From contig CACZHK010000025.1 of NCBI GenBank assembly GCA_902780915.1, positions 1-63,679 on the forward strand: a DNA stretch of 63,679 nt, in the 5' to 3' direction. A model generated the notes under the pieces. It made no database searches. It worked only from the letters and a program-made list of their open reading frames with translations, and was not told the origin of the DNA. Below, in pieces: positions 43,053 to 51,769 of this stretch (the stretch's first letter is position 1; the number at the start of each line of letters is the position of its first letter). The stretch is from Pseudoselenomonas ruminantium (lineage in GTDB: Bacteria > Bacillota > Negativicutes > Selenomonadales > Selenomonadaceae). A program made the position numbers and the translations under genes.

Positions 43053-43559
43053 ATGATGAAAATGAGTATTGCTGAGGCAAGCGGGAACCTGGGACAGGAA
43101 ATACCCTTTGCCTTTCGGACGACCGCAGAAGAACTGGGAGCTACGGGAGATGATTTCTCCTTCGTGGGAGAAATCGCCATTCAGGGCAGCCTGGTCTATA
43201 CGGGCGTCTGTTATCGTGTTTTCGGAGAAATCAAGGCAGTGAAGGCTTTCGCCTGCGACCGCTGCCTGAAAGATTGCCAGGAGGAACAGGCCCTCAAGTT
43301 CGAGGAGGAGTTCCGCAAGGCAGGGGAGGATGATCCTGAGGCTCTGGTAGTAGAAGGGGACTCCATCGAAATCACGGACTTGGTCAGGGATACCATTCTG
43401 GCGGCCCAGTCACTCAGCAATCTTTGCCGGCCCGATTGCAAGGGCCTTTGCCCGGTCTGTGGGGCAGATCTCAATGAAGGAGACTGCGGCTGTGACCGCT
43501 TCGTCCCTGACCCGCGCCTGGCAGCATTGCAGCAATTGATGAATGATAAGGAAGATTGA
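43053..43559 (+). CDS. DUF177 protein (YceD family)
   Basis: A 168-residue DUF177/YceD protein, usually encoded next to rpmF as here. In other bacteria the family is linked to 23S rRNA handling. Four Cys residues in two groups (CDRCLKDC near 68, [19 protein letters not shown] near 130) suggest metal binding. The ATG at 43053 is chosen because [19 protein letters not shown] resembles the family start and AGGT lies upstream; an in-frame TTG at 42999 would add 18 residues. Short distance (29 bases) to rpmF. Confidence 0.8.
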   Translation: MMKMSIAEASGNLGQEIPFAFRTTAEELGATGDDFSFVGEIAIQGSLVYTGVCYRVFGEIKAVKAFACDRCLKDCQEEQALKFEEEFRKAGEDDPEALVVEGDSIEITDLVRDTILAAQSLSNLCRPDCKGLCPVCGADLNEGDCGCDRFVPDPRLAALQQLMNDKED

Positions 43560-43588
43560 TTCAATATCTTGAAGGAGGTGTATCCGAC

Positions 43589-43768
43589 ATGGCAGTTCCA
43601 AAGCGTAAGATGTCCAAGGCTCGTCGCGACAGCCGCCGTGCCAACTGGAAGCTTGAGGCTCCGGGCTTCGTTTCTTGCCCCCAGTGCCACGAGCCCAAGA
43701 TGCCGCATCATGTGTGCACTGAGTGCGGTTACTACGATGGCAAAGAGGTCATCGCAGCAGCTGAATGA
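43589..43768 (+). CDS. rpmF: Ribosomal protein bL32
   Basis: A 59-residue large-subunit ribosomal protein. It begins [20 protein letters not shown] and has a CPQC/CTEC zinc ribbon, the zinc-binding form. AAGGAGGTG at 43572-43580 is optimal for ATG 43589. It ends before a strong terminator that separates it from the fatty-acid operon, so ribosomal and lipid genes are transcribed separately here. Confidence 0.97.
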   Translation: MAVPKRKMSKARRDSRRANWKLEAPGFVSCPQCHEPKMPHHVCTECGYYDGKEVIAAAE

Positions 43769-43779
43769 TTTGGCTATAA

Positions 43780-43811
43780 AGAGCAGAACCGTGAGGTTCT
43801 GCTCTTTTTTT
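43780..43811 (+). terminator. Terminator after rpmF
   Basis: AGAGCAGAACC (43780-43790) pairs with GGTTCTGCTCT (43795-43805), then T tract to 43811. Confidence 0.9.
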
Positions 43812-43888
43812 ATGGATTGTGAGTTAATGTTAAGTTTGTCCTTGATGCGTGCACAGGCGAACAAGTTAATTTTTATGACAGATGTCCC

Positions 43889-43917
43889 TTGCTTTTTTAG
43901 GACATACAATTTATAAT
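43889..43917 (+). promoter_or_regulatory. Promoter of fatty-acid operon
   Basis: TTGCTT (43889-43894) and TATAAT (43912-43917), spacer 17 bases, 50 bases before fapR. Confidence 0.7.
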
Positions 43918-43933
43918 AGACCATTATATGAGA

Positions 43934-43951
43934 TAGTAGCAGCAGGTACTA
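43934..43951. promoter_or_regulatory. Candidate FapR operator
   Basis: TAGTA (43934-43938) and TACTA (43947-43951) are inverted repeats just downstream of the promoter and directly before fapR. The right arm AGGTACTAAAA resembles the arm of known FapR sites (TTAGTACCT type). The spacer is longer than usual, so the match is imperfect. FapR would then repress its own operon and be released by malonyl-CoA. Confidence 0.45.
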
Positions 43952-43966
43952 AAAGGAGGTGAGAAC

Positions 43967-44527
43967 ATGGCACGGGTGAAGAAGAAGGAACGGCAGCAGC
44001 TCCTGCTGGCCCAGGTGAAGGACAAGCCCTTCCTTACGGATGAGGAACTGGCCAAGAATCTGGATGTCAGCGTGCAGACCATCAGGCTGGATCGCCTGGA
44101 ACTGGGCATACCCGAACTGCGCGGACGCATACGCAAGATGGCGGAGACAGCTCAGAACAAGGTGAAAGCTCTCAGAAGCGGCGAAGTAGTCGGTGAGCTT
44201 ATAGATCTGGAACTGGGACACTCGGGGATTTCCCTCCTGCGCATCACAGAGGATATGGTTTTTGCCAAGACACAGATTGCCAAGGGCCAGTACATGTTCT
44301 CTCAGGCCAATTCCCTGGCTATAGCGGTGATTGATGCGCCGATGGCCGTGACAGGCGTGGCCAATGTCAAGTACAAGGTACCTGTACATGTGGGTGAAAA
44401 ACTTATTGCCAAAGCCGAGATTGTCAAGGTGCGGGGGAATAAGTATTTTGTCTGGGTCAAGACCCGCAATGAAACACAAGAGGTTTTCAGGGCTAAATTT
44501 ATTATGGTATCCTGGGGAGAGAATTGA
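43967..44527 (+). CDS. fapR: Malonyl-CoA-responsive repressor FapR
   Basis: A 186-residue regulator. Residues about 20-60 are a DeoR-type helix-turn-helix (LTDEELAKNLDVSVQTIRLDR). Residues about 80-186 are a hotdog-fold domain with AIAVIDAPMAVTGVANVKYK, which binds malonyl-CoA. In Firmicutes FapR controls fatty-acid and phospholipid synthesis genes. It is first in its operon, followed by plsX after 25 bases. GGAGGTG precedes ATG 43967. Confidence 0.95.
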   Translation: MARVKKKERQQLLLAQVKDKPFLTDEELAKNLDVSVQTIRLDRLELGIPELRGRIRKMAETAQNKVKALRSGEVVGELIDLELGHSGISLLRITEDMVFAKTQIAKGQYMFSQANSLAIAVIDAPMAVTGVANVKYKVPVHVGEKLIAKAEIVKVRGNKYFVWVKTRNETQEVFRAKFIMVSWGEN

Positions 44528-44552
44528 AGTTGATTGATTGGGAGGCGGCAGC

Positions 44553-45590
44553 GTGAAGATTGCAGTCGATGCCATGGGCGGAGACTATGCGCCGGAACAG
44601 GTGGTGTTCGGTGCAGTCCGGGCAGCCAGAAAGTATGGCTGTGAAATCGTACTGGTGGGTGATGAGCCCCGCATCCGTGAGGTGCTGAAGAGGGAAGAAG
44701 GCTGGGAGAAACTCGGCATCACCATTCATCACACCACACAGGTCATCGAGATGGATGAACATCCCGCTGATGCTGTGCGCACAAAGAAAGATGCTTCGGT
44801 GGTAGTGGCTACCAGGCTGGTGAAGGAAGGCAAGTGCGATGCAGTGCTTTCGGCAGGCAGCACGGGGGCAGCTGTGTCGGCGGCCCAGCTGATTCTCCGC
44901 CGCATCAAGGGCATAGGCCGTCCCACCATCGCAACTCCTATGCCCACCCCAAAGGGGGTGACACTGCTGCTGGACTCTGGCGCCAATGTGGATTCCAAGC
45001 CGGAGCATCTGGTGCAGAGTGGCATCATGGGCTCCATCTATGCCGAATATGTCTTTGGCAGGAAGAGTCCCCGGGTGGGACTCCTCAATATCGGTGAAGA
45101 GGAAACCAAGGGCAATGAGCAGGCCAAGGCTACTTATCAGATTCTGAAGCACATGCACACCATCAATTTCCAGGGCAATGCGGAAGGCAGGGATATTCCC
45201 AAGGGAAATTTCGATGTCGTAATTTGTGATGGATTTGTTGGCAATGTTGTGCTAAAATTTGGTGAGGGTCTGGCAAAGACCATTATGAAGCTGATTAAGG
45301 ACGCTGTGAAAGAGGGGGGCATCCTGCCGAAGCTGGGAGCATTCCTCTTGATGCCCACGCTCAAGAAGCTGGGCAAGAAGCTGGATGCCAGCGAGTATGG
45401 CGGTGCGCCTCTCCTGGGTGTCAACGGCTGCTGCCTTATCAGCCACGGCTCTTCCAATGCGAAGGCCATCTGCAGCGCCATCGGCGTGGCGAAAGACTAT
45501 GTGGAAGGGAGCGTCCTCACCCATATCCAGGAGGCACTCCAGGAAGAGGAGCAGCTGGTCACTGACGGCTCTAAGGAGGATAATAATTGA
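44553..45590 (+). CDS. plsX: Phosphate acyltransferase PlsX
   Basis: A 345-residue acyl-ACP:phosphate acyltransferase making acyl phosphate for phospholipid synthesis. Typical stretches are MKIAVDAMGGDYAPEQVV at the start, SAGSTGAAVSAA near 100, LLNIGEEETKGN near 172 and CDGFVGNVVLKFGEG near 225. GTG 44553 is chosen because GGGAGGCGGC is just upstream; TTG 44538 in frame lies before it. The stop overlaps the fabK ATG by one base. Confidence 0.95.
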   Translation: MKIAVDAMGGDYAPEQVVFGAVRAARKYGCEIVLVGDEPRIREVLKREEGWEKLGITIHHTTQVIEMDEHPADAVRTKKDASVVVATRLVKEGKCDAVLSAGSTGAAVSAAQLILRRIKGIGRPTIATPMPTPKGVTLLLDSGANVDSKPEHLVQSGIMGSIYAEYVFGRKSPRVGLLNIGEEETKGNEQAKATYQILKHMHTINFQGNAEGRDIPKGNFDVVICDGFVGNVVLKFGEGLAKTIMKLIKDAVKEGGILPKLGAFLLMPTLKKLGKKLDASEYGGAPLLGVNGCCLISHGSSNAKAICSAIGVAKDYVEGSVLTHIQEALQEEEQLVTDGSKEDNN

Positions 45591-46537
45591 TGTTTGAAAA
45601 CAATGCAATCTGTAAGCTACTGGGCATAAAGTACCCGATTTTCCAGGGAGGTATGGCCTGGATTGGCACCGCTGAACTGGCTTCGGCAGTATCCAATGCC
45701 GGTGGTCTCGGCATTATCGGTGCTGGCCATATGCCGCCAGATGTCCTCCGGGCTGAGATCCAGAAGTGCAAGGGCTGGACGGATAAGCCCTTTGGCGTGA
45801 ACATCATGCTCATGAGCCCCTTCGTGAAGGAAGTCATGCAGGTGGTAATCGATGAGAGGGTAAAGGTCATCACCACCGGTGCCGGCAATCCCGGCGAGTA
45901 TATGCCGGCTCTGAAAGAAATCGGTACCAAGGTCATCCCCGTGGTGGCTTCTGTGGCTCTGGCCAAGCGCCTGGTGCGTGCCGGCGCTGATGCAGTCATC
46001 GCCGAGGGCACCGAGTCTGGCGGCCACATCGGCGAAATCACCACCATGGCACTGCTGCCCCAGGTGGTGGATGCTGTGGAGGTGCCTGTCATTGGCGCCG
46101 GCGGCATCGGCGATTCCCGCGGCATGGCAGCAGCTTTTGCCCTGGGGGCGCAGGCTGTGCAGATGGGTTCACGCTTCGTACTCTCTGAGGAGTGCATCGC
46201 CCACGAGAACTACAAGAAGATGGTGCTGAAGGCCAAGGATCGCTCTACGGTAGTGACGGGCCGCTCCCTGGGTCATCCTGCCCGCGTGCTGGCCAACAAG
46301 CTCTCCCGCAAGTACGAGGAGATGGAAGCAGCCCAGGCTCCTGCAGAGGAACTGGAGAAGCTGGGCGCAGGCAGCTTGCATCGCGCTACCCATGAGGGTG
46401 ATGTGGAGAACGGCTCCGTCATGATCGGCGAGATTTCCGGCATGCTCAGTGACATCAAGCCCGTCAAGACCATCATTGAAGACATGGTGAATGGCCTGCC
46501 CAAGGTCATCACCTCTATAGAGGATACCTGTAAGTAA
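45590..46537 (+). CDS. fabK: Enoyl-ACP reductase II
   Basis: A 315-residue FMN-dependent enoyl-ACP reductase for the last step of each elongation cycle. The family's YPIFQGGMAWIGTAELA, GTESGGHIGEI and GAGGIGDSRGMAAAF stretches are present, as in other FabK proteins. No FabI is encoded in the window, so FabK is likely the working enzyme. ATG 45590 follows AAGGAGG at about nine bases. The C-terminal part has FabK-specific VVTGRSLGHPARVL, which helps separate it from nitronate monooxygenases. Confidence 0.93.
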   Translation: MFENNAICKLLGIKYPIFQGGMAWIGTAELASAVSNAGGLGIIGAGHMPPDVLRAEIQKCKGWTDKPFGVNIMLMSPFVKEVMQVVIDERVKVITTGAGNPGEYMPALKEIGTKVIPVVASVALAKRLVRAGADAVIAEGTESGGHIGEITTMALLPQVVDAVEVPVIGAGGIGDSRGMAAAFALGAQAVQMGSRFVLSEECIAHENYKKMVLKAKDRSTVVTGRSLGHPARVLANKLSRKYEEMEAAQAPAEELEKLGAGSLHRATHEGDVENGSVMIGEISGMLSDIKPVKTIIEDMVNGLPKVITSIEDTCK

Positions 46538-46575
46538 GAGTTGATTTCCGGCTTATCTTTCAAGGAGGCATTGCT

Positions 46576-47520
46576 TTGAATAAACTGGCATTCGTATTCC
46601 CGGGTCAGGGAGCTCAGGCTGTGGGCATGGGCAAAGATTTCTATGATAACTATGATGTGGCCAAGAAACTTTTCAAAGAGGCTGACGAGGCCTTGGGCTA
46701 CTCCATCATGAACATGTGCTTCGAGGGTCCTGCCGAGGATCTGAAGCTCACGGCCAATACCCAGCCGGCCATCCTCACCATGAGCGTCATTGCCAATGAA
46801 GTTTTGAAGGAAAACGGCATCCAGCCCCAGGTGGCTGGTGGCCACAGCCTGGGCGAGTATTCCGCCCTGGTAGCAGCCGGTGTCATGTCCTTCCAGGATG
46901 CAGTAGTGCTGGTACATAAGCGCGGCCAGTTCATGCAGGAAGCTGTCCCCGTAGGGGAGGGCGGCATGGCTGCCATCATCGGTCTCTCTGATGAGGTTAT
47001 CGTGGACGCTTGCGAGAAGGCAACGGCAGCCAAGGGCGCAGTGCAGGCCGTGAACTTCAACTGCCCTGGCCAGACGGTCATCGCTGGCACCACTGCAGGT
47101 GTGGAGGCAGCCGTGGAGGCTCTGAAGGAAGCAGGTGCCAAGAAAGCAGTCATCCTGCCCGTTTCTGCCCCCTTCCACAGCACCTTGATGCAGCCTGCAG
47201 CTGTGAAGCTGGCGGCAGAGCTTGACAAGGTCACCCTTCACGATGCTGCTTTCCCCGTGGTAGCCAACTACACGGGCAAACTGCAGACCAAGGCTGAGGA
47301 GATCAAGGAGAACCTGGTGAAGCAGGCAGATAATCCTGTGAAGTGGATTGACTGCGTGAAAACCATGCAGGAATTCGGTGCCGATACCTTTGTGGAGGCC
47401 GGACCCGGCAAGACTCTCTGCGGCTTCAACCGCCGTATTGACAAGGCTATTACCAGCCTGAACGTGGAAAATATGGAGTCCTTGCAAAAAACGCTTGACT
47501 ATTTCAAGGAGGTTCGCTAA
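46576..47520 (+). CDS. fabD: Malonyl-CoA:ACP transacylase
   Basis: A 314-residue acyltransferase that loads malonate onto ACP. The N-terminal [14 protein letters not shown], the catalytic Ser in [12 protein letters not shown] (about 91) and the His in [10 protein letters not shown] (about 200) are clear. It starts at TTG 46576 with AAGGAGG upstream. Only one base separates its stop from fabG. Normal length. Confidence 0.96.
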   Translation: MNKLAFVFPGQGAQAVGMGKDFYDNYDVAKKLFKEADEALGYSIMNMCFEGPAEDLKLTANTQPAILTMSVIANEVLKENGIQPQVAGGHSLGEYSALVAAGVMSFQDAVVLVHKRGQFMQEAVPVGEGGMAAIIGLSDEVIVDACEKATAAKGAVQAVNFNCPGQTVIAGTTAGVEAAVEALKEAGAKKAVILPVSAPFHSTLMQPAAVKLAAELDKVTLHDAAFPVVANYTGKLQTKAEEIKENLVKQADNPVKWIDCVKTMQEFGADTFVEAGPGKTLCGFNRRIDKAITSLNVENMESLQKTLDYFKEVR

Positions 47521-47521
47521 T

Positions 47522-48265
47522 ATGCTTTTAGACGGAAAGGTTGCTCTGGTAACGGGCGCTTCCCGGGGCATTGGCAGGGCGGTAGCCCTGAAGCTGGCCT
47601 CTGAGGGAGCCAAGGTGGCCATCAACTACGCCGGTAGCCAGGGCAAGGCTGAGGAAGTCAAAGCCGAGATCGAGAAGATGGGCGGCGAGGCTATCCTGGT
47701 GCAGGCCAACGTAGCAGACAAGGATGCCGTGGAGCAGATGGTAGGCGCAGTCGTGGATGCCTTTGGCACCATTGACATTCTGGTGAACAACGCTGGCATC
47801 ACCCGTGACGGTCTGCTGGCCCGCATGAAGGACGAAGACTTTGAGGCTGTAGTGGATACCAACCTGAAGGGCGTGTTCTACTGCACCAAGGCTGTAGCCA
47901 AGCTCATGATGAAGAAGCGCAGCGGACGCATTGTGAATATGGCTTCCGTGGTAGGTCTCACCGGCAATGCAGGACAGACTAATTATGCTGCCTCCAAGGC
48001 TGGTGTCATCGGTTTTTCCAAGTCTGCCGCTAAGGAGCTGGCTTCCCGTGGTATCACCGTGAACATGGTGGCTCCTGGTTTCATAGCTACAGATATGACC
48101 GAGGCCATGAATGAAAAGGCTAAGGAAGCAGTCCTTGGCACCATTCCCTTGAAAAGGGAAGGCCAGCCTGAGGATGTGGCCAATGCCGTCCTCTTCCTGG
48201 TGAGTGAAAATGCATCTTATATCACAGGCCAGATCGTCAATGTAGACGGTGGCATGGTAATGTGA
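47522..48265 (+). CDS. fabG: 3-oxoacyl-ACP reductase
   Basis: A 247-residue short-chain dehydrogenase using NADPH. The Rossmann motif [13 protein letters not shown] is near residue 10, NNAGITRDG near 87, and the Ser/Tyr/Lys catalytic set in [20 protein letters not shown] (about 137-157). ATG 47522 is fixed by AAGGAGG in the end of fabD. It is followed by acpP after 53 bases. Confidence 0.96.
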   Translation: MLLDGKVALVTGASRGIGRAVALKLASEGAKVAINYAGSQGKAEEVKAEIEKMGGEAILVQANVADKDAVEQMVGAVVDAFGTIDILVNNAGITRDGLLARMKDEDFEAVVDTNLKGVFYCTKAVAKLMMKKRSGRIVNMASVVGLTGNAGQTNYAASKAGVIGFSKSAAKELASRGITVNMVAPGFIATDMTEAMNEKAKEAVLGTIPLKREGQPEDVANAVLFLVSENASYITGQIVNVDGGMVM

Positions 48266-48318
48266 TATATTATATGAAGTACTTATTTAAGTACACCAAT
48301 TTAAGGAGGTGAAACTTC

Positions 48319-48552
48319 ATGTCTACTTTTGATAAAGTAAGAGATATCGTGGTTGAGCAGCTGGGTGTTGAGGCTGATGAGGTAGCAATCGAGTCTACGT
48401 TCATCGATGATCTTGGTGCTGATTCCCTGGATATCGTGGAGCTGATCATGGCTTTCGAGGAGGAATTCAACATTGAGATTCCTGACGAGGCTGCTGAGAA
48501 GATCAAGACTGTTCAGGATGTAGTTACCTACATCGACCAGAACAAAGACTGA
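48319..48552 (+). CDS. acpP: Acyl carrier protein
   Basis: A 77-residue acidic ACP. The phosphopantetheine attachment site is Ser in [10 protein letters not shown] near residue 37. It has the four-helix length and charge of the family. A strong AAGGAGGTG precedes ATG 48319. A weak terminator lies behind it, which may allow higher acpP transcript levels than downstream genes. Confidence 0.97.
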   Translation: MSTFDKVRDIVVEQLGVEADEVAIESTFIDDLGADSLDIVELIMAFEEEFNIEIPDEAAEKIKTVQDVVTYIDQNKD

Positions 48553-48579
48553 CAATAGTTTTGGGCGTCTTACCTTTTG

Positions 48580-48613
48580 AAAAATCCCGTGAACTTGAGT
48601 TTGCGGGATTTTG
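48580..48613 (+). terminator. Weak terminator after acpP
   Basis: AAAATCCCG (48581-48589) pairs with CGGGATTTT (48604-48612); the T tract is short, so partial read-through into the next genes is expected. Confidence 0.6.
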
Positions 48614-48644
48614 TCAAGAGGGAAGATTGATTGGAGGAGTAACA

Positions 48645-49586
48645 TTGAAGCTTCCAGAGCTGAAAATTGGCACGAAAATCGCAAAAATGCCTATTGTCCA
48701 AGGAGGAATGGCGATTCGTCTGTCAACGGCTCGTCTGGCTGCTGCGGTAGCTAACGAGGGTGGCATTGGGCTCATTGCTGCATCCGGAATGTCCCATGAC
48801 GAACTGCGCTACGAGATCAGACTGGCTCGTTCCCTTACCAAAGGCATCATCGGCATCAACATCATGGTGGCTGCCCGTGACTTTGCAGAAGTAGTGAAGA
48901 CTGCAATCGATGAGGGCATTGACCTGGTGGTAGCCGGAGCGGGGTTCTCCCGTGATATGTTCGGCCTGGGCAAGGAATCCGGCACGCCTATCGTACCGAT
49001 TGTATCGTCAGTTAAATTGGCAAAGATTTCCGAGCGTCTTGGTGCTACCGCTATCGTGGTAGAGGGCAAGGAGGCTGGCGGCCACTTGGGAACGGATACC
49101 TCTGTGAGGAACCTTATCCCTGATATACGCGCAGCTGTGAAATTGCCGGTGATTGCAGCCGGTGGTGCCCTTTCCGGCCAGGATGTCGTTGATTTGATAA
49201 ACATGGGCGCCAATGGTGTCCAAATGGGGTCCCGCTTTGCGGCAAGTGAGGAGGCCAATGGTGCTCCGGCCCTGAAGGAATATTATCTGAAATCCAAGCC
49301 CGAGGACGTGGTGGTCATCCACAGTCCTGTGGGACTTCCGGGGCGCGCTGTGCGCACTCCCTTCACCGCCAGGGTGATGGAGGGGCCTGTGCCGCCGACG
49401 ACTTGCGATGCCTGCCTGAAGGCCTGCAAGCACAATTTCTGCATTATCCGCTCCCTTATCAGGGCACAGCAGGGAGATGTGGAAACGGGTCTGGTTTTTA
49501 CGGGCGAGCGTCTGCCTACCATCAAGAGCATCATGAGCGTGCATGATATCTTCGAGCAGCTCAAGGCTGAGGTGGCAGCAATCTAA
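48645..49586 (+). CDS. FabK/nitronate-monooxygenase-like flavoprotein with Cys cluster
   Basis: A 313-residue FMN-dependent TIM-barrel protein, second FabK-like gene in the operon. Core stretches are MPIVQGGMAIRLSTARLAAA, GKEAGGHLGTDTS and AAGGALSGQDVVDLINMGA. Unlike fabK above it has four Cys in a C-terminal CDACLKACKHNFC stretch (about residue 262-274), a possible Fe-S or zinc site. It could be an alternate enoyl reductase or a nitronate monooxygenase. TTG 48645 is chosen because GGAGGAG stands upstream; an earlier in-frame start at 48561 lies before the hairpin. Confidence 0.8.
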   Translation: MKLPELKIGTKIAKMPIVQGGMAIRLSTARLAAAVANEGGIGLIAASGMSHDELRYEIRLARSLTKGIIGINIMVAARDFAEVVKTAIDEGIDLVVAGAGFSRDMFGLGKESGTPIVPIVSSVKLAKISERLGATAIVVEGKEAGGHLGTDTSVRNLIPDIRAAVKLPVIAAGGALSGQDVVDLINMGANGVQMGSRFAASEEANGAPALKEYYLKSKPEDVVVIHSPVGLPGRAVRTPFTARVMEGPVPPTTCDACLKACKHNFCIIRSLIRAQQGDVETGLVFTGERLPTIKSIMSVHDIFEQLKAEVAAI

Positions 49587-49656
49587 AGAGAAAAGTGGGG
49601 CGTGCTCTGCGCGCCCTATTCTATTGACTATTTCAGTTTCGAGAGGAGACACTGCA

Positions 49657-50901
49657 GTGAAGAATCGCGTAGTTATCACCGGCCTTGGTGCCGTTACCCC
49701 TATTGGCATCGGCAAGGATGAATTTTGGAAGGGCCTCCTGGAAGGCAAGAACGGCATTGAAAAGATTACCCGTTTTGATGCCTCTGAGTACGGTGCTCAG
49801 ATTGCAGGCGAGGTAAAGGATTTTGACCCTGCTGCTTTCATCGACAAGAAGGAAGCCAAGCGCATGGACCGCTATGCACAGTTTGCCGTAGCTGCTTCCA
49901 AGCTGGCCATCGAGGATGCCGGTCTGGAGCTGGAGAAGGAGAACTGCGACCGTATCGGCACTTACATCGGCGCAGGCATCGGCGGCATCGAGACCATGCA
50001 CAACCAGTATGAGAAGCTCTTTGCCAAGGGACCTTCCCGCATCAGCCCCTTCTTCATCCCCATGATGATTGCCAACCTGGCCACCGGCCATGTGGCTATC
50101 CAGTTCGGCCTCCACGGTCCTTCTGAGTGCGTGGTGACGGCCTGCGCTACTGGTACCAACTGCATCGGTGATGCCTTCCGCGTCATCCAGCGGGGCGATG
50201 CCGATGCCATGCTCGCAGGCGGCACCGAGGCCTGCATCTCTCCTGCTGCTGTGGCAGGTTTCGCTGCCATGAAGGCACTCTGCATGGATCACAATGACGA
50301 TCCTGCCCATGCTTCCCGTCCCTTCGACAAGAACCGCAGCGGCTTCGTCATGGGCGAGGGCGCTGGCATCGTAGTGCTGGAGAGCCTGGAGCATGCCAAG
50401 GCTCGCGGCGCTCATATCTACGCTGAGGTGGTTGGCTATGGCGCCAACTCCGATGCTTATCACATGACCAGCCCTGCACCCCATGGCACCTATCAGGCCA
50501 AGTGCATGCAGCTGGCTCTGGATGATGCCGGCATAGCTGCCGCCGAGGTTGACTATGTGAATGCTCACGGCACCTCCACCCATCTGAACGATGAGGGCGA
50601 GAGCGAGGCCATAAAGGCTGTTTGGGGCGAGGCAGCCAAGGAGGTCTCCGTTTCCTCCATCAAGTCCATGACCGGCCATCTCCTTGGCGCTGCCGGCGGC
50701 GTGGAGGCTATCGCCACTGCCCTGACGGTGGAGAACGACATGATGCCTCCTACCATGAACTATGAGACTCCGGACGAGGGCCTGGATCTTGACTATGTGC
50801 CCAACAAGGCCAAGGCCAAGACTGTTCGCGCCGCTATGTCCAACTCCTTCGGCTTCGGCGGCCACAATGCCTGCCTGCTGCTGAAGAAGTACGCTGAGTA
50901 A
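49657..50901 (+). CDS. fabF: 3-oxoacyl-ACP synthase II
   Basis: A 414-residue condensing enzyme extending acyl-ACP. The Cys-His-His triad is in VVTACATGTNCIGDA (about 162), NAHGTSTHLND (about 303) and SMTGHLLGAAGG (about 339). GTG 49657 with GAGGAG upstream gives the normal KNRVVITGLGAVTPIG start. FabH is not in this operon. It is followed by rnc after 15 bases. Confidence 0.96.
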   Translation: MKNRVVITGLGAVTPIGIGKDEFWKGLLEGKNGIEKITRFDASEYGAQIAGEVKDFDPAAFIDKKEAKRMDRYAQFAVAASKLAIEDAGLELEKENCDRIGTYIGAGIGGIETMHNQYEKLFAKGPSRISPFFIPMMIANLATGHVAIQFGLHGPSECVVTACATGTNCIGDAFRVIQRGDADAMLAGGTEACISPAAVAGFAAMKALCMDHNDDPAHASRPFDKNRSGFVMGEGAGIVVLESLEHAKARGAHIYAEVVGYGANSDAYHMTSPAPHGTYQAKCMQLALDDAGIAAAEVDYVNAHGTSTHLNDEGESEAIKAVWGEAAKEVSVSSIKSMTGHLLGAAGGVEAIATALTVENDMMPPTMNYETPDEGLDLDYVPNKAKAKTVRAAMSNSFGFGGHNACLLLKKYAE

Positions 50902-50916
50902 TCAAAAGGAGCAGCT

Positions 50917-51633
50917 ATGTCGGAAATCCTTTCTGAGGAAAGGCGGGAGGAGCTGAAGGCTCTCTCCGGGAAACTTGGGGTAAGCTTCAGGAACCTTGCC
51001 CTGCTGGACAGGGCTCTCACCCATACCTCCTATGCCAATGAGGCCAAAAGGAAGACTGACCATAATGAACGTCTCGAATTCCTGGGAGACGCAGTGCTGG
51101 AGCTTGCCTCCAGCACTTATCTGTATGGTCACTTCAAGCACTTGCCGGAGGGAGAGCTGACCAAGATAAGGGCCAGCATTGTGCGCTCGGAGACTCTGGC
51201 CAGCCTGGCCAAAGACCTTGGCCTGGGTGAGCATCTGCTGCTGGGCCGGGGGGAGGAAATGGGCGGCGGTCGTGAGCGCCAGACCAATCTGGAGGATGCT
51301 TTCGAGGCCGTCATAGGTGCCATCTACGAGGATCAGGGCTGGGAGATTGCCCAGGACTATGTGGTGAGGCAGCTGGCTCACCAGTTCCAGCAGGCCAGCC
51401 GGGTGGGCGAGATCATGACTGATTACAAGACCACCTTCCAGGAATTGGTTCACAAGGATCCGGACAAGGTCATCGCCTACGAAGAGACAGGAGAGTCCGG
51501 CCCTGCCCATGAGCGAACCTTCACCAGCCGTGTGCTGGTAGATGGCGTACCTTATGGAGAAGGTTCCGGGCGCAGCAAGAAGGCCGCCGAGCAGCAGGCA
51601 GCCAAAGCTGCTCTGTCTAAGTGGCAGGGCTGA
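50917..51633 (+). CDS. rnc: Ribonuclease III
   Basis: A 238-residue double-strand RNA endonuclease for rRNA and mRNA processing. The catalytic motif NERLEFLGDAVLELA is near residues 50-63, with LEDAFEAVIGAIYED near 128. The C-terminal dsRNA-binding domain (about 165-237) ends KKAAEQQAAKAALSKWQ. Linkage with the acpP-fab genes is common in Firmicutes. AGGAGC precedes the ATG. A terminator ends the operon. Confidence 0.96.
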   Translation: MSEILSEERREELKALSGKLGVSFRNLALLDRALTHTSYANEAKRKTDHNERLEFLGDAVLELASSTYLYGHFKHLPEGELTKIRASIVRSETLASLAKDLGLGEHLLLGRGEEMGGGRERQTNLEDAFEAVIGAIYEDQGWEIAQDYVVRQLAHQFQQASRVGEIMTDYKTTFQELVHKDPDKVIAYEETGESGPAHERTFTSRVLVDGVPYGEGSGRSKKAAEQQAAKAALSKWQG

Positions 51634-51674
51634 AGCTCCCCGATGCTTGCCAGTGGCATTGAAATAATTAAATG

Positions 51675-51708
51675 AAAAGGGATGGAAGATTGGCTCCATC
51701 TCTTTTTT
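51675..51708 (+). terminator. Terminator after rnc
   Basis: GGGATGGA (51679-51686) pairs with TCCATCTC (51695-51702, with one G-U), A and T flanks extend it, T run follows. Confidence 0.8.
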
Positions 51709-51769
51709 ATTTGCAGTTTTGTGTTAGAATATTGGGTGTTGGTAGATTATGAAGGGGAGGAAGATGAAT

